DNA of 64,000 nt, taken from assembly GCA_964561475.1 (NCBI GenBank), contig CAZLPU010000019.1:1-64000 (forward strand), given 5' to 3'. Positions 43,528 to 51,288 of the stretch are shown in pieces. Every line of letters begins with the position of its first letter. The stretch's first letter is position 1. Source of the DNA: CAYUYV01 sp964561475. Its GTDB lineage: Bacteria; Pseudomonadota; Alphaproteobacteria; JAJFIK01. Under the pieces are notes generated by a model that saw only the letters and a program-made list of their open reading frames with translations, was not told where the DNA came from and ran no database searches. Both the position numbers and the translations under genes were made by a program.

Positions 43528-45255
43528 TCAGACGGACCACTGGTCCAGCCAGGATCGGTCCAGTCCATGTTTCCCATAATAGGCCTCGAGACGCTGGCGG
43601 TTCTTGCGCCCTTGAGACAGACCAAGATAATCGACCGCATTGTGGTGGAGCAATTTGCGGAAGTCTTCCATGCTCCGGCCGGTGCTCTGGAAATGGCTGG
43701 TCAGGGCCGGGATGTAGGTTTCGTGGTCGGATTCCCGGCCCACCATGATCCAGTCGGTACCGAAGAGCAGCCGGTTCGCCGCATTGGGATAGTTCGTATA
43801 GAATGCAGATAACTGAGCGGCCAGGTCCCGTTTGCGCCGGGCTGGGAATTCCCTGGAGAACACGCTCTCCAGATAGCTGAGATCGGAATAGACCCGGGCC
43901 ACATCCTCCCGTTCCATCATTTCTCCGACGGTGAATTCCCACGGCTTGCCCGGCGGGTTCCGGAAGGCCTCCTGAAAATCGCCGAAATGCCCCATATTGA
44001 TGCGCAGTTTCGGATAGCGGGTGATCACCGGCTCCCAGAACCGGGGATGGGCGCGCCGGGCGAATGCGTCGCCCGCGCCCTGGCTGTCGTTGGTGTGGGT
44101 GATGATAGGTACTTCGTGCTCGGAGCACCATTCATAAAGCCGTCTCAGGGCCTCATCGATCCGCTGGGGGAAGCGGTCATGGGCCTGGGCCCGTTCCGGA
44201 TAACAGACCGTTCCGTTCTGATTGCCCCAGGGATAAAATCCCATGGGCGGGTAGAGTTTGACGCCGACAAACCCGCGGTTCATGACCGCGTCTTCGACCA
44301 TGGGCATCGCCTCGCCGGTGGCCAGTTCCCGCCAAGGGCAGAACGGCACCATGGTATGCATCCGCGCCCCCGACTCCTCGGCCACCCAGCGCTGGAGCCG
44401 GTCCATCAGGACAATCTGATCCGCCAGGGACGAGCGGGGCCGGTCATCGAGCCAGTAATCGAAATCCACGAGAAAGGGGGTGAACAGACGGACACCATCT
44501 GTCCGCCCATAGAGTTTGAGATACTCGCCAATGATCTGCCTGCGGGGTTTCAGCAGGAGAAGACCCCAACGCAAGGTATTGCTTATGGTCCCACGGGCGG
44601 CCAGCGCGCCTTCCGCAAGCCGACCCAGATCCTGATCGGTCATGCCGTCCAGGCTGCGGGCCATGGCGGTCTGGCCCGTCTCCCTGCGAAGGTCATCCAG
44701 AAAATCCTCAGCTCCCGGATCCCGGGCCAGAGCATCGTTTGACTCTCTGGGGCTTTCCGGCGAACCGGTCCGTGTGCTGCGGGCCCGCTCCTGGGCACCG
44801 GCCAGAACGGATTTGAGAATGTCGACGTCGCTTTCGCTCGTGGTCTCCACCCGGGCCCCGTTCAACCGGGCCAGTTCCTGGGCGGCGGTGAGCGAACGCC
44901 TGGACAACAGATCCACCAGCGCCCGGCCCACTCCGCCGAATACGGAGCGCCTCGCCTGGGCAAAGCAATAGGGATCCTCGAAATCCTCAAAAACCACCCG
45001 GCGCACAAATCCGCCGACGGGCAGGTCCGAGGCATTGAAGACGTGGGCGTGAACGTCGATGGGAAAGGATGTTCCCTGTGCCTGTTGAACCCGGGAAATG
45101 TCCGGCGGTGCCGGAGTGCAATTGGTCAGCCCCAGGAGTGCAAACCCGGTCATGCCCGTGAGAACGGATCGACGGTCCCGCAACGGATGGCCCCCGCTTC
45201 CAACCCCTGGAAATCCGTCCCCGCTGTAATTTTTGTCCGGTCTCGTCTTGGCCAT
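43528..45255 (-). CDS. exported amidohydrolase (amidohydrolase 2 family)
   Basis: 575 residues from the ATG at 45255. A twin-arginine-like signal (RRSVLTGMTGFALLGLTNC) ends in a lipobox (Cys46), suggesting Tat export and a lipid anchor. The metal-dependent hydrolase domain has the first metal ligands in DVHAHVF (His69, His71), then FVGVKLYPPMG, IITHTNDSQG, INMGHFGD and LLFGTDWIM, so the binuclear/mononuclear metal site is complete. The substrate is unknown. It is the first gene of the operon amidohydrolase-OmpA-caspase-caspase (59-base gap to the OmpA gene). Confidence 0.85.
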   Translation of the reverse strand: MAKTRPDKNYSGDGFPGVGSGGHPLRDRRSVLTGMTGFALLGLTNCTPAPPDISRVQQAQGTSFPIDVHAHVFNASDLPVGGFVRRVVFEDFEDPYCFAQARRSVFGGVGRALVDLLSRRSLTAAQELARLNGARVETTSESDVDILKSVLAGAQERARSTRTGSPESPRESNDALARDPGAEDFLDDLRRETGQTAMARSLDGMTDQDLGRLAEGALAARGTISNTLRWGLLLLKPRRQIIGEYLKLYGRTDGVRLFTPFLVDFDYWLDDRPRSSLADQIVLMDRLQRWVAEESGARMHTMVPFCPWRELATGEAMPMVEDAVMNRGFVGVKLYPPMGFYPWGNQNGTVCYPERAQAHDRFPQRIDEALRRLYEWCSEHEVPIITHTNDSQGAGDAFARRAHPRFWEPVITRYPKLRINMGHFGDFQEAFRNPPGKPWEFTVGEMMEREDVARVYSDLSYLESVFSREFPARRKRDLAAQLSAFYTNYPNAANRLLFGTDWIMVGRESDHETYIPALTSHFQSTGRSMEDFRKLLHHNAVDYLGLSQGRKNRQRLEAYYGKHGLDRSWLDQWSV

Positions 45256-46037
45256 ACCACCCCCCCTGCCCGGCTTCTGTCCGAGGAAGCTGGCACACCC
45301 GGTAAGGATGATCAAGCAGCCTGATGTACCTATGCTTGTCACTATACGCGCTGCGTGCGGACCGCCTCCCTGGCCTTGAGCACGATCACTTGGAGCCTCC
45401 AGCGCAGACGGGCTCCGGACACATCAGTCTTGCGCTTGAAACAAGCGTTATCTCAAAGACTTGGAGAATGTTGCCGATCCCTTGGATGGATGCTTCCGCC
45501 CCAGTGTAGACCTACGGGCCAGGTCTTGGTGCCTTGTCGCGATACGGATGGGAGGTTTCGTCAAGGGTGTGTCGGCGCTGTCACGCACCCAGATTGCTCC
45601 CTGTTGGTGGTGCACAGGATTGATGTTGCAAAGGGGGTGAGAGCAGGACCGACGCAGTGCCAGCCCATACCGGGCCATCCAAGACCTCGACCAGAACGCA
45701 CGACAGTATCGAAAAACCGGAAACCCTTCCGGAGGACCATACCCGATGTGGCGGAGACACGCCCCTCGCCCCGGCCCCTCGCGGTTCGGGCCCTCTTGGT
45801 TCGGGCCATCGCCGTTCGGGACAGGCCTCCCAGACTGCAATTGCAGTCCGCACGGCTTCGACCGGACCTTCTTGCGCGACCCCGGTTTTCCTTGAAACGC
45901 CCGCCCTTTCTGCGCTGACCGTCAGGGCACCCTTCTTGCGCCCACCGTGCCCATGGAGGTGGCGACGCCCGATGCTTCTCATGTCAGCACCGGCTTTGTC
46001 ACCGGATCATTGGACCCATAGACAGAGCAAGAGGTGA
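45256..46037. other. long intergenic region with repeats and a palindrome
   Basis: No convincing gene is seen in 782 bases. It holds a triplicate of about 15 bp ending in GGTTCGG/GTTCGG (45774-45789, 45790-45804, 45805-45819) and, just after it, the 16-base perfect palindrome GACTGCAATTGCAGTC (45833-45848), a possible dimer-binding site about 190 bases before the RTX gene. Open frames here are Arg/Pro-rich and lack ribosome sites. Confidence 0.5.
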
Positions 46038-47981
46038 ATGATGGCCAGCCTGCCAGCAACACGTCCCATTATCGGCACCAACACTGACGATCTCATCCAC
46101 GGCAGTAAGCACTCGGATGTCATGTCCGGCCGGGCGGGGGACGACACCCTGACCGGTCAGAACGGCAATGACGAAGTCTGGGGCGGCAGCGGTGATGACA
46201 GCCTTCACGGTAACAATGGTCATGACATCCTCTACGGTTCCGGCGGCCCGAGCCTCGTGCAGGTCACGGGTATCCAGATCAAGGATGATTACCCGGTGTC
46301 GGTCGTGTTCGAGGGCGAGACCGCCGGGTACCGGAACACCTTCGGCTACTACAAAATCGACGAGGATGGCGGCATTTATGATGTCGAGTTCATCTGGGAA
46401 AATGCCTCACTCCAAGGCAGTGGCGGGTCCCTGATTCAAGGAGAGAGCCGCGAGTATCTGGACGTTGCCCCGGGAGAGACCATCGCGTTCTTCATCATCT
46501 CCAACGGCTACAACCTCAACAATCAGTACCGGAACATTAATCTTGAGACTGGCACTCTCGCCTTTCTGAATTCCGACGGCACCCAGGCGACCATCAACAG
46601 CAAGGCCCCCCGGCTCTATCACATCGCGGAGGATGGCACGCAAACTCTCGTCCAGATCAATCCCTACCATACCGCCGCCTACGGAGAGACCGTTGGCCTC
46701 AACCCGGACAGCATTCTCCATACCACCGGTGTTTTCAAGGCGGACAAGGGCACGATTACCCTTGGTTTTGAGGATCTTTACGGCGGTGGCGACCGGGACT
46801 TCGATGATAGTGTCTTCACGGTTGATATTGGCACAGTGAACGCAAATGTACTCAACGCCCACTACCGCACCCAGCAGAAAGGTGAAACTGTCAATCGTGG
46901 CGAGGGGATAGACCGGCCCGTGGTGGTCACGTCCGACAATGACACCCTCCATGGCGGCACAGGCAGCGACGAGCTCCATGGCCGTTCCGGTCATGATCTT
47001 CTGTTTGGAGACAATGGTGATGATGACCTCCACGGAGGCAGCGGCTCAGACACTCTGGACGGTGGCTCCGGTCACGATGAACTCTTTGGCAATTCGGGAA
47101 ATGACGTGCTCAAGGGGTGGATGGGCAATGATGAACTCTCAGGAAACTCCGGTGACGATACACTTCACGGCGAACGGGGAGAGGACACTCTCTATGGCGG
47201 TTCAGGTCATGATGTCCTGAATGGCGGCGAGGACAACGACCTGCTGAACGGCGGCAGCGGCGATGACCATCTGGATGGTGGTTACGGGTCGGATGTTCTG
47301 AAGGGTGGTGGCGGCGCCGACACTCTCACCGGCGGCAATGGGGACGACCGGCTTTATGGCGGCCACGATGACGATACCTTCCTTGGTGATGCCGGTAACG
47401 ACTATTTCCACGGCGGTAAGGGTCTGAACACTGTCGACTACAGCGACTTTGACGATGGCGTCCGCTTGTCCCTTCACAACAAGACCGCCCACGGAACAGG
47501 CCTCGGTCGCGACAGTCTGTTTCATATCCAACGGGCCATCACCGGCGATGGCGACGATCTTCTCAAAGGATCCGCCAGGGATGACATCCTGGAAGCTGGC
47601 GGCGGTAACGACGATCTGCGGGGCCTGATCGGTGCCGACACCATGACCGGCGGTGCGGGTGAAGACCGGTTCATCTGGCGCAAGCACGATCTCAACGCCC
47701 TGGACGTCATCACGGATTTCAATTTCGATGAGGATGTTATCGACTTCACCGCACTGGGTCTTGCCGGCGACACCCTCACGTCCACAGGGAGCCAGATCAT
47801 CCATCAAAATGGGAGCTACGAGATCAATGATGCCATACTGCTCTCCCAACTGGATGGCTCACTGATCCTCAGTGTCGATCTGAATAAGGGGTCAGGGGAC
47901 TACACTGACGTCTGTGAACTTGAGAATGCGGCATCCTTCTTCACGCTGGAAGAGCCGGGCTTCGACTGGCTGCACTACTAA
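46038..47981 (+). CDS. RTX calcium-binding protein with DUF4114 domain
   Basis: 647 residues, very acidic, without an N-terminal signal peptide, as expected for type I secretion through a C-terminal signal. Residues ~10-70 are a first RTX block (GRAGDDTLTGQNGNDEVWGG), ~75-280 include a DUF4114 domain (ITLGFEDLYGGGDRDFDDSV), and ~300-480 hold a long run of GGxGxDxLx nonapeptides that form Ca2+-binding beta-rolls. A further RTX stretch and a beta-rich tail follow (DVITDFNFDEDVIDF). The ATG at 46038 has AGAGGTG upstream, with a second ATG three bases on. No enzyme domain is seen. It is convergent with the alginate-type operon. Confidence 0.9.
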   Translation: MMASLPATRPIIGTNTDDLIHGSKHSDVMSGRAGDDTLTGQNGNDEVWGGSGDDSLHGNNGHDILYGSGGPSLVQVTGIQIKDDYPVSVVFEGETAGYRNTFGYYKIDEDGGIYDVEFIWENASLQGSGGSLIQGESREYLDVAPGETIAFFIISNGYNLNNQYRNINLETGTLAFLNSDGTQATINSKAPRLYHIAEDGTQTLVQINPYHTAAYGETVGLNPDSILHTTGVFKADKGTITLGFEDLYGGGDRDFDDSVFTVDIGTVNANVLNAHYRTQQKGETVNRGEGIDRPVVVTSDNDTLHGGTGSDELHGRSGHDLLFGDNGDDDLHGGSGSDTLDGGSGHDELFGNSGNDVLKGWMGNDELSGNSGDDTLHGERGEDTLYGGSGHDVLNGGEDNDLLNGGSGDDHLDGGYGSDVLKGGGGADTLTGGNGDDRLYGGHDDDTFLGDAGNDYFHGGKGLNTVDYSDFDDGVRLSLHNKTAHGTGLGRDSLFHIQRAITGDGDDLLKGSARDDILEAGGGNDDLRGLIGADTMTGGAGEDRFIWRKHDLNALDVITDFNFDEDVIDFTALGLAGDTLTSTGSQIIHQNGSYEINDAILLSQLDGSLILSVDLNKGSGDYTDVCELENAASFFTLEEPGFDWLHY

Positions 47982-48040
47982 TCAATACGGGCCTTTCACC
48001 CATAGGCATACGACGCGCACGCACAACAATTCGCCAATCG

Positions 48041-48072
48041 AGCCGGCCCTGTTCCAACGGGCCGGCTTTTTT
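48041..48072 (+). terminator. intrinsic terminator of the RTX gene
   Basis: A perfect 9-bp stem AGCCGGCCC/GGGCCGGCT (48041-48049 with 48059-48067) is followed by TTTTTT, 60 bases past the RTX stop. Confidence 0.92.
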
Positions 48073-48500
48073 GCTTCGCACACCTCGTCACAGTACTCTT
48101 GATCCGCGCCCTTGCCCGGCGGCAACCATGGCCAGCAGCCGCCATTGCTCCCCTCCGCAAAACCGTCGATTCATAGCATATCACTGCGCCTGATAGGATG
48201 AGCACGATCCCGATGACCGAGGTCAAAGCGCATGATCGTGACTTAAACCACTCTGCCCCGTTCCGCTGATTTCTCCCCACACAGAGGAGCCAAGGATCCG
48301 GGTGCCGGGCATTGCCCCATAGAAACCCACAATGAACAATGCAGTAGGGCGTAAGATCGTCCAACCCGCTCCAGGCCCAGAATACCTGCCCCATGGGAGT
48401 CGCCAGAAATGGTCTGAAGAAGTGACCTTGCGGAGCATCATCCAATGATCCAACATGCTCAATGGAAATGGAAATGGAAATGGAAATGTGAGGGGACATG
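48073..48500. other. intergenic, no gene seen
   Basis: Apart from a hexamer repeat (TGGAAA, four copies plus two bases, 48463-48488) nothing is recognised between the two facing terminators. Confidence 0.45.
48463..48488 (+). repeat. TGGAAA hexamer repeat
   Basis: Four perfect tandem copies of TGGAAA plus TG, in non-coding DNA, 18 bases from the algI terminator. Confidence 0.9.
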
Positions 48501-48501
48501 C

Positions 48502-48536
48502 AAAAAGCCTGTGGAAGCGCAACGCTTCCACCGGCT
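48502..48536 (-). terminator. intrinsic terminator of the alginate-type operon
   Basis: On the minus strand a 14-position stem with one mismatch (AGCC-GTGGAAGCG against CGCTTCCAC-GGCT, loop TTG) is followed by TTTTT. It lies 26 bases past the algI stop. Confidence 0.85.
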
Positions 48537-48561
48537 GGTCACCTCAGGAATGATGACAGGA

Positions 48562-50094
48562 TCAGAAATTGAAGTAGATGAACTCGGTCAGATCGCCCAG
48601 CCGATAGAGCTGGATGATCGCCACCAGCCCCATCATCCCATAGGCCGTCGCCCAACCGGCCGTAGGCCGCCAGATCAAGATGCCCATCACCCGAGACCAA
48701 AGACCCGAAACAGTGCCCCCAGCACTGCGGCGAACCTTTGCCACCTCACCGATCACAGGGCGATACTTCGAAACAATCTCGATACTGTTGGGTGCCAGCA
48801 GACAAATCATCCCAAGACCGATCAAGTGCAACCACATTTGGTCCGTACCGGTCATGGCGGATGCCCAGCGCGCCGGCTCAAGCACCTCGGATACACCAAC
48901 CATCCCTTCAAGAACCTCAAGGGCACCGCCGACGCTCTCCGCCCGGAAGAACACCCAGGCCACCACAACGGCAGTCAGGGTCAGAACACGGGCCACGGTC
49001 TGGCGCAACGAGGCGGGAACGGCGCCCACGATGGCTGAGCCCTTGGCCAGGTGGTTCCAGGCGTGGTTGATGATCAGATAGGTCCCGTGAAGCCCGCCCC
49101 AGATCACGAAGGTCCAGGCAGCGCCATGCCAGAGACCGCCAAGCAACATGGTGATCAAGAGATTGGCATAGCGGCGCACCTGCCCCTTCCTGTTCCCACC
49201 CAGAGCAATGTAGAGATAATCGCGGAGAAACCGGGACAGGGTCATATGCCACCGGCGCCAGAAGTCACTGATGCTCGCCGCCTTGTATGGGGAGTTGAAA
49301 TTCATCGGCAGACGGATACCAAACAGCCTGGCCAGACCCAATGCCATGTCACAATAGCCGGAAAAGTCGAAATAGATCTGGAAAGTGTAAGCCAGAGCCC
49401 CTCCCCAGGCCGCCTCGAAGGGGACGCCCCGGCCCGCTTCCGCCATTTCAAACACCGTATTGGCGTATGGCGCAATTCCGTCCGCCAGAACGATCTTCTT
49501 GAACAGGCCGATCGCGAACAAGGTGAAGCCGACAGCGAGGTTCATCCCCAGTCTGGAAGAGAAGATCCCCATACGGAACTGAGGAATTGTGTCCTTCTGC
49601 AGTACGATCGGACCGGCGATCAGCTGAGGGAAGAATACGATGAAGAGCATGTATCTCGGGAAATCGCATGGCGCTGCCTCGCCGTTCCAGGTATCGCACA
49701 GCAGGGAAATCTGCTGAAAGGTGAAAAATGAGATGGCCAGGGGCAAGATGATGGTGGGGACATCAAAACTCACACCGCTAACCGCAGAAATGTTCCCGAG
49801 AATGAACGCCCAGTACTTGAAATAGGCGAGAGCCGCAAGGTTCCCGGCAATGCCCAGGATCAACAAGGCCTTTGACCGGCGAACGATCAGGATCCGGTGC
49901 ACGATATAGTTAAGGACGACGGAACCGAGTAGCAGAACCAGATAAGCAACACTCCACCAGGCATAGAAAGCCAGGGAGGCGGCGATCAGCCAAAAGATGA
50001 CTCCCTGCTCCGCACGCAAATGACGCAGGATCAGAAAGCCGATCAGCACAACGGGCAGAAACAGGAACATGAACTCGATGGAACTGAAAACCAT
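48562..50094 (-). CDS. algI: alginate O-acetyltransferase AlgI (MBOAT)
   Basis: 510 residues, about 12 transmembrane helices. AlgI passes acetyl groups across the inner membrane for O-acetylation of the polymer. Family marks are FQQISLLCDTWNGEA, IAGPIVLQKDTIPQF, YTFQIYFDFSGYCDMALG, DFWRRWHMTLSRFLRDYLYI and LLGGLWHGAAWTFVIWGG with the catalytic His323 (His322 in P. aeruginosa AlgI). Length matches the family (520). It is the last gene of the operon, 30 bases after algK, and is followed by a terminator. Context (alg8, alg44, algK) makes alginate-type polymer the likely acceptor. Confidence 0.93.
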   Translation of the reverse strand: MVFSSIEFMFLFLPVVLIGFLILRHLRAEQGVIFWLIAASLAFYAWWSVAYLVLLLGSVVLNYIVHRILIVRRSKALLILGIAGNLAALAYFKYWAFILGNISAVSGVSFDVPTIILPLAISFFTFQQISLLCDTWNGEAAPCDFPRYMLFIVFFPQLIAGPIVLQKDTIPQFRMGIFSSRLGMNLAVGFTLFAIGLFKKIVLADGIAPYANTVFEMAEAGRGVPFEAAWGGALAYTFQIYFDFSGYCDMALGLARLFGIRLPMNFNSPYKAASISDFWRRWHMTLSRFLRDYLYIALGGNRKGQVRRYANLLITMLLGGLWHGAAWTFVIWGGLHGTYLIINHAWNHLAKGSAIVGAVPASLRQTVARVLTLTAVVVAWVFFRAESVGGALEVLEGMVGVSEVLEPARWASAMTGTDQMWLHLIGLGMICLLAPNSIEIVSKYRPVIGEVAKVRRSAGGTVSGLWSRVMGILIWRPTAGWATAYGMMGLVAIIQLYRLGDLTEFIYFNF

Positions 50095-50124
50095 GACAGT
50101 GTTTCCTTTTCTCCGGCGGGAGCC

Positions 50125-51288
50125 CTAGAGTTTTGCGCTGAGATCAGCAAGAAGGGAACGGGAGCCGGCATGGCCCAGGGCGGAACCAGCCGTGGCCAAC
50201 TCGATTGCTCTGCTGACGTCTTTTTCAACAAGGTCGCCCTGGGCATAAAGCCGTCCCAGCTCCTCCATGGCTCCGGCATGGCCCAGGGCCTTTCCCTGCT
50301 TCAGCAGCGCAATGGCCCCCTCGCGCTTCAAGCCCCCCTCCTCTTTCAAGTGGAGCCTCGCCAAGGTGACCATGGCACCGCTATGACCAAGATCGGCGGC
50401 ATGGCGCAGCAGATTGACTGCTCCCGCCACGGTGTTTTTCTCCCGGTCCTGGAGGAGCAACTTGGCGAGTTCGTGAACCGCCCCGATGTCACCAAGCTGA
50501 GCCGAACGGCGAAACCACACTTCCGCCTCGAGACGATCCTGGGGCAGAAATTCTCCGTCTCGGCCCATACGCGCCAGTGTTTTGGCAGCGCTTGAAGAAC
50601 CCTCCCTGGCTCGTGTAATGAAGGCGCCAATGGCCCGGTCGGCCCAGTACTGGGCATCCTCCGGATGACCAAATTTGTGCTGGATTCCATCCCGAAGCAG
50701 TCGCGCATACTGGATCGTCGCCGTCGGGAAGCCATGGATGGCCGCCTGCCGGTAATGATGAAGAGCTCTGGTCATGTCCGCATCGACGCCGATACCCTTG
50801 CGAAAATGAGCAGCAAGCTGAACATGGGCTTTCGGGTACCCCCATCCGAGACTCTGCTTGAACCAGGCAAGGGCAATGATCTGGCAGTCCACGCCGGTCA
50901 TGCGTTGGTAGAGACGTCCCAGTTCATAGGCTGCTTCCCCCCGTGCCTCGAAGGTCTGCTCAACTGCACGTTCGAAAAGAACCCGGGCCTGGTCTAGATT
51001 CGCACCGGACCAGAGCTTCTTCCGGTGGGCGCGACCCAGATGGTACATGGCTTCCGGATGACCGGCCTCAACAAGCCTGCGCAGCACCATCACGGATTCC
51101 TCCACATCACCGGTTTTCTGCAGATCCAGAGCCACCTTAATCATTGCTGAATCCGTCCCCCTGCCTTCATTGATTTCTCCGCAGGCAGAGAGGCTCCCAA
51201 GCAGGAGAGCCGCCGCCGCGACAGCCGTGGAAAAGCGCACCGCCCGACCAACGCGAGCTCTCATGGTCTTGGCCTTACTTCTGGTCAT
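50125..51288 (-). CDS. algK: AlgK-like Sel1-repeat lipoprotein
   Basis: 387 residues from the ATG at 51288 (GGAGGGCGAG upstream). A signal ends in LLGSLSAC (lipobox Cys36). The rest is at least seven Sel1 repeats, e.g. EAMYHLGRAHRKKL, GEAAYELGRLYQRM, GAVHELAKLLLQDREK, GAMVTLARLHLKEEG and GAMEELGRLYAQGDL. AlgK is the periplasmic/outer-membrane scaffold that links Alg44 and AlgX with the export pore in Pseudomonas. This protein is somewhat shorter than AlgK (475). The call rests on repeat type, lipid anchor and operon position. It overlaps the upstream SGNH gene by 14 bases. Confidence 0.75.
   Translation of the reverse strand: MTRSKAKTMRARVGRAVRFSTAVAAAALLLGSLSACGEINEGRGTDSAMIKVALDLQKTGDVEESVMVLRRLVEAGHPEAMYHLGRAHRKKLWSGANLDQARVLFERAVEQTFEARGEAAYELGRLYQRMTGVDCQIIALAWFKQSLGWGYPKAHVQLAAHFRKGIGVDADMTRALHHYRQAAIHGFPTATIQYARLLRDGIQHKFGHPEDAQYWADRAIGAFITRAREGSSSAAKTLARMGRDGEFLPQDRLEAEVWFRRSAQLGDIGAVHELAKLLLQDREKNTVAGAVNLLRHAADLGHSGAMVTLARLHLKEEGGLKREGAIALLKQGKALGHAGAMEELGRLYAQGDLVEKDVSRAIELATAGSALGHAGSRSLLADLSAKL

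Noticed and set aside
43469..44131. Long N-terminal extension of the OmpA-family gene from a TTG
   Set aside because: It overlaps the amidohydrolase coding region; the ATG at 43468 has a ribosome site and begins a clean signal peptide.
45355..45918. 187-residue plus-strand frame before the RTX gene
   Set aside because: It is Arg/Pro-rich, contains the short tandem repeats and has no ribosome site or known motif.
46038..47981. RTX protein as an AlgE-type mannuronan epimerase
   Set aside because: Only RTX repeats and DUF4114 are visible; no parallel beta-helix epimerase module is present.
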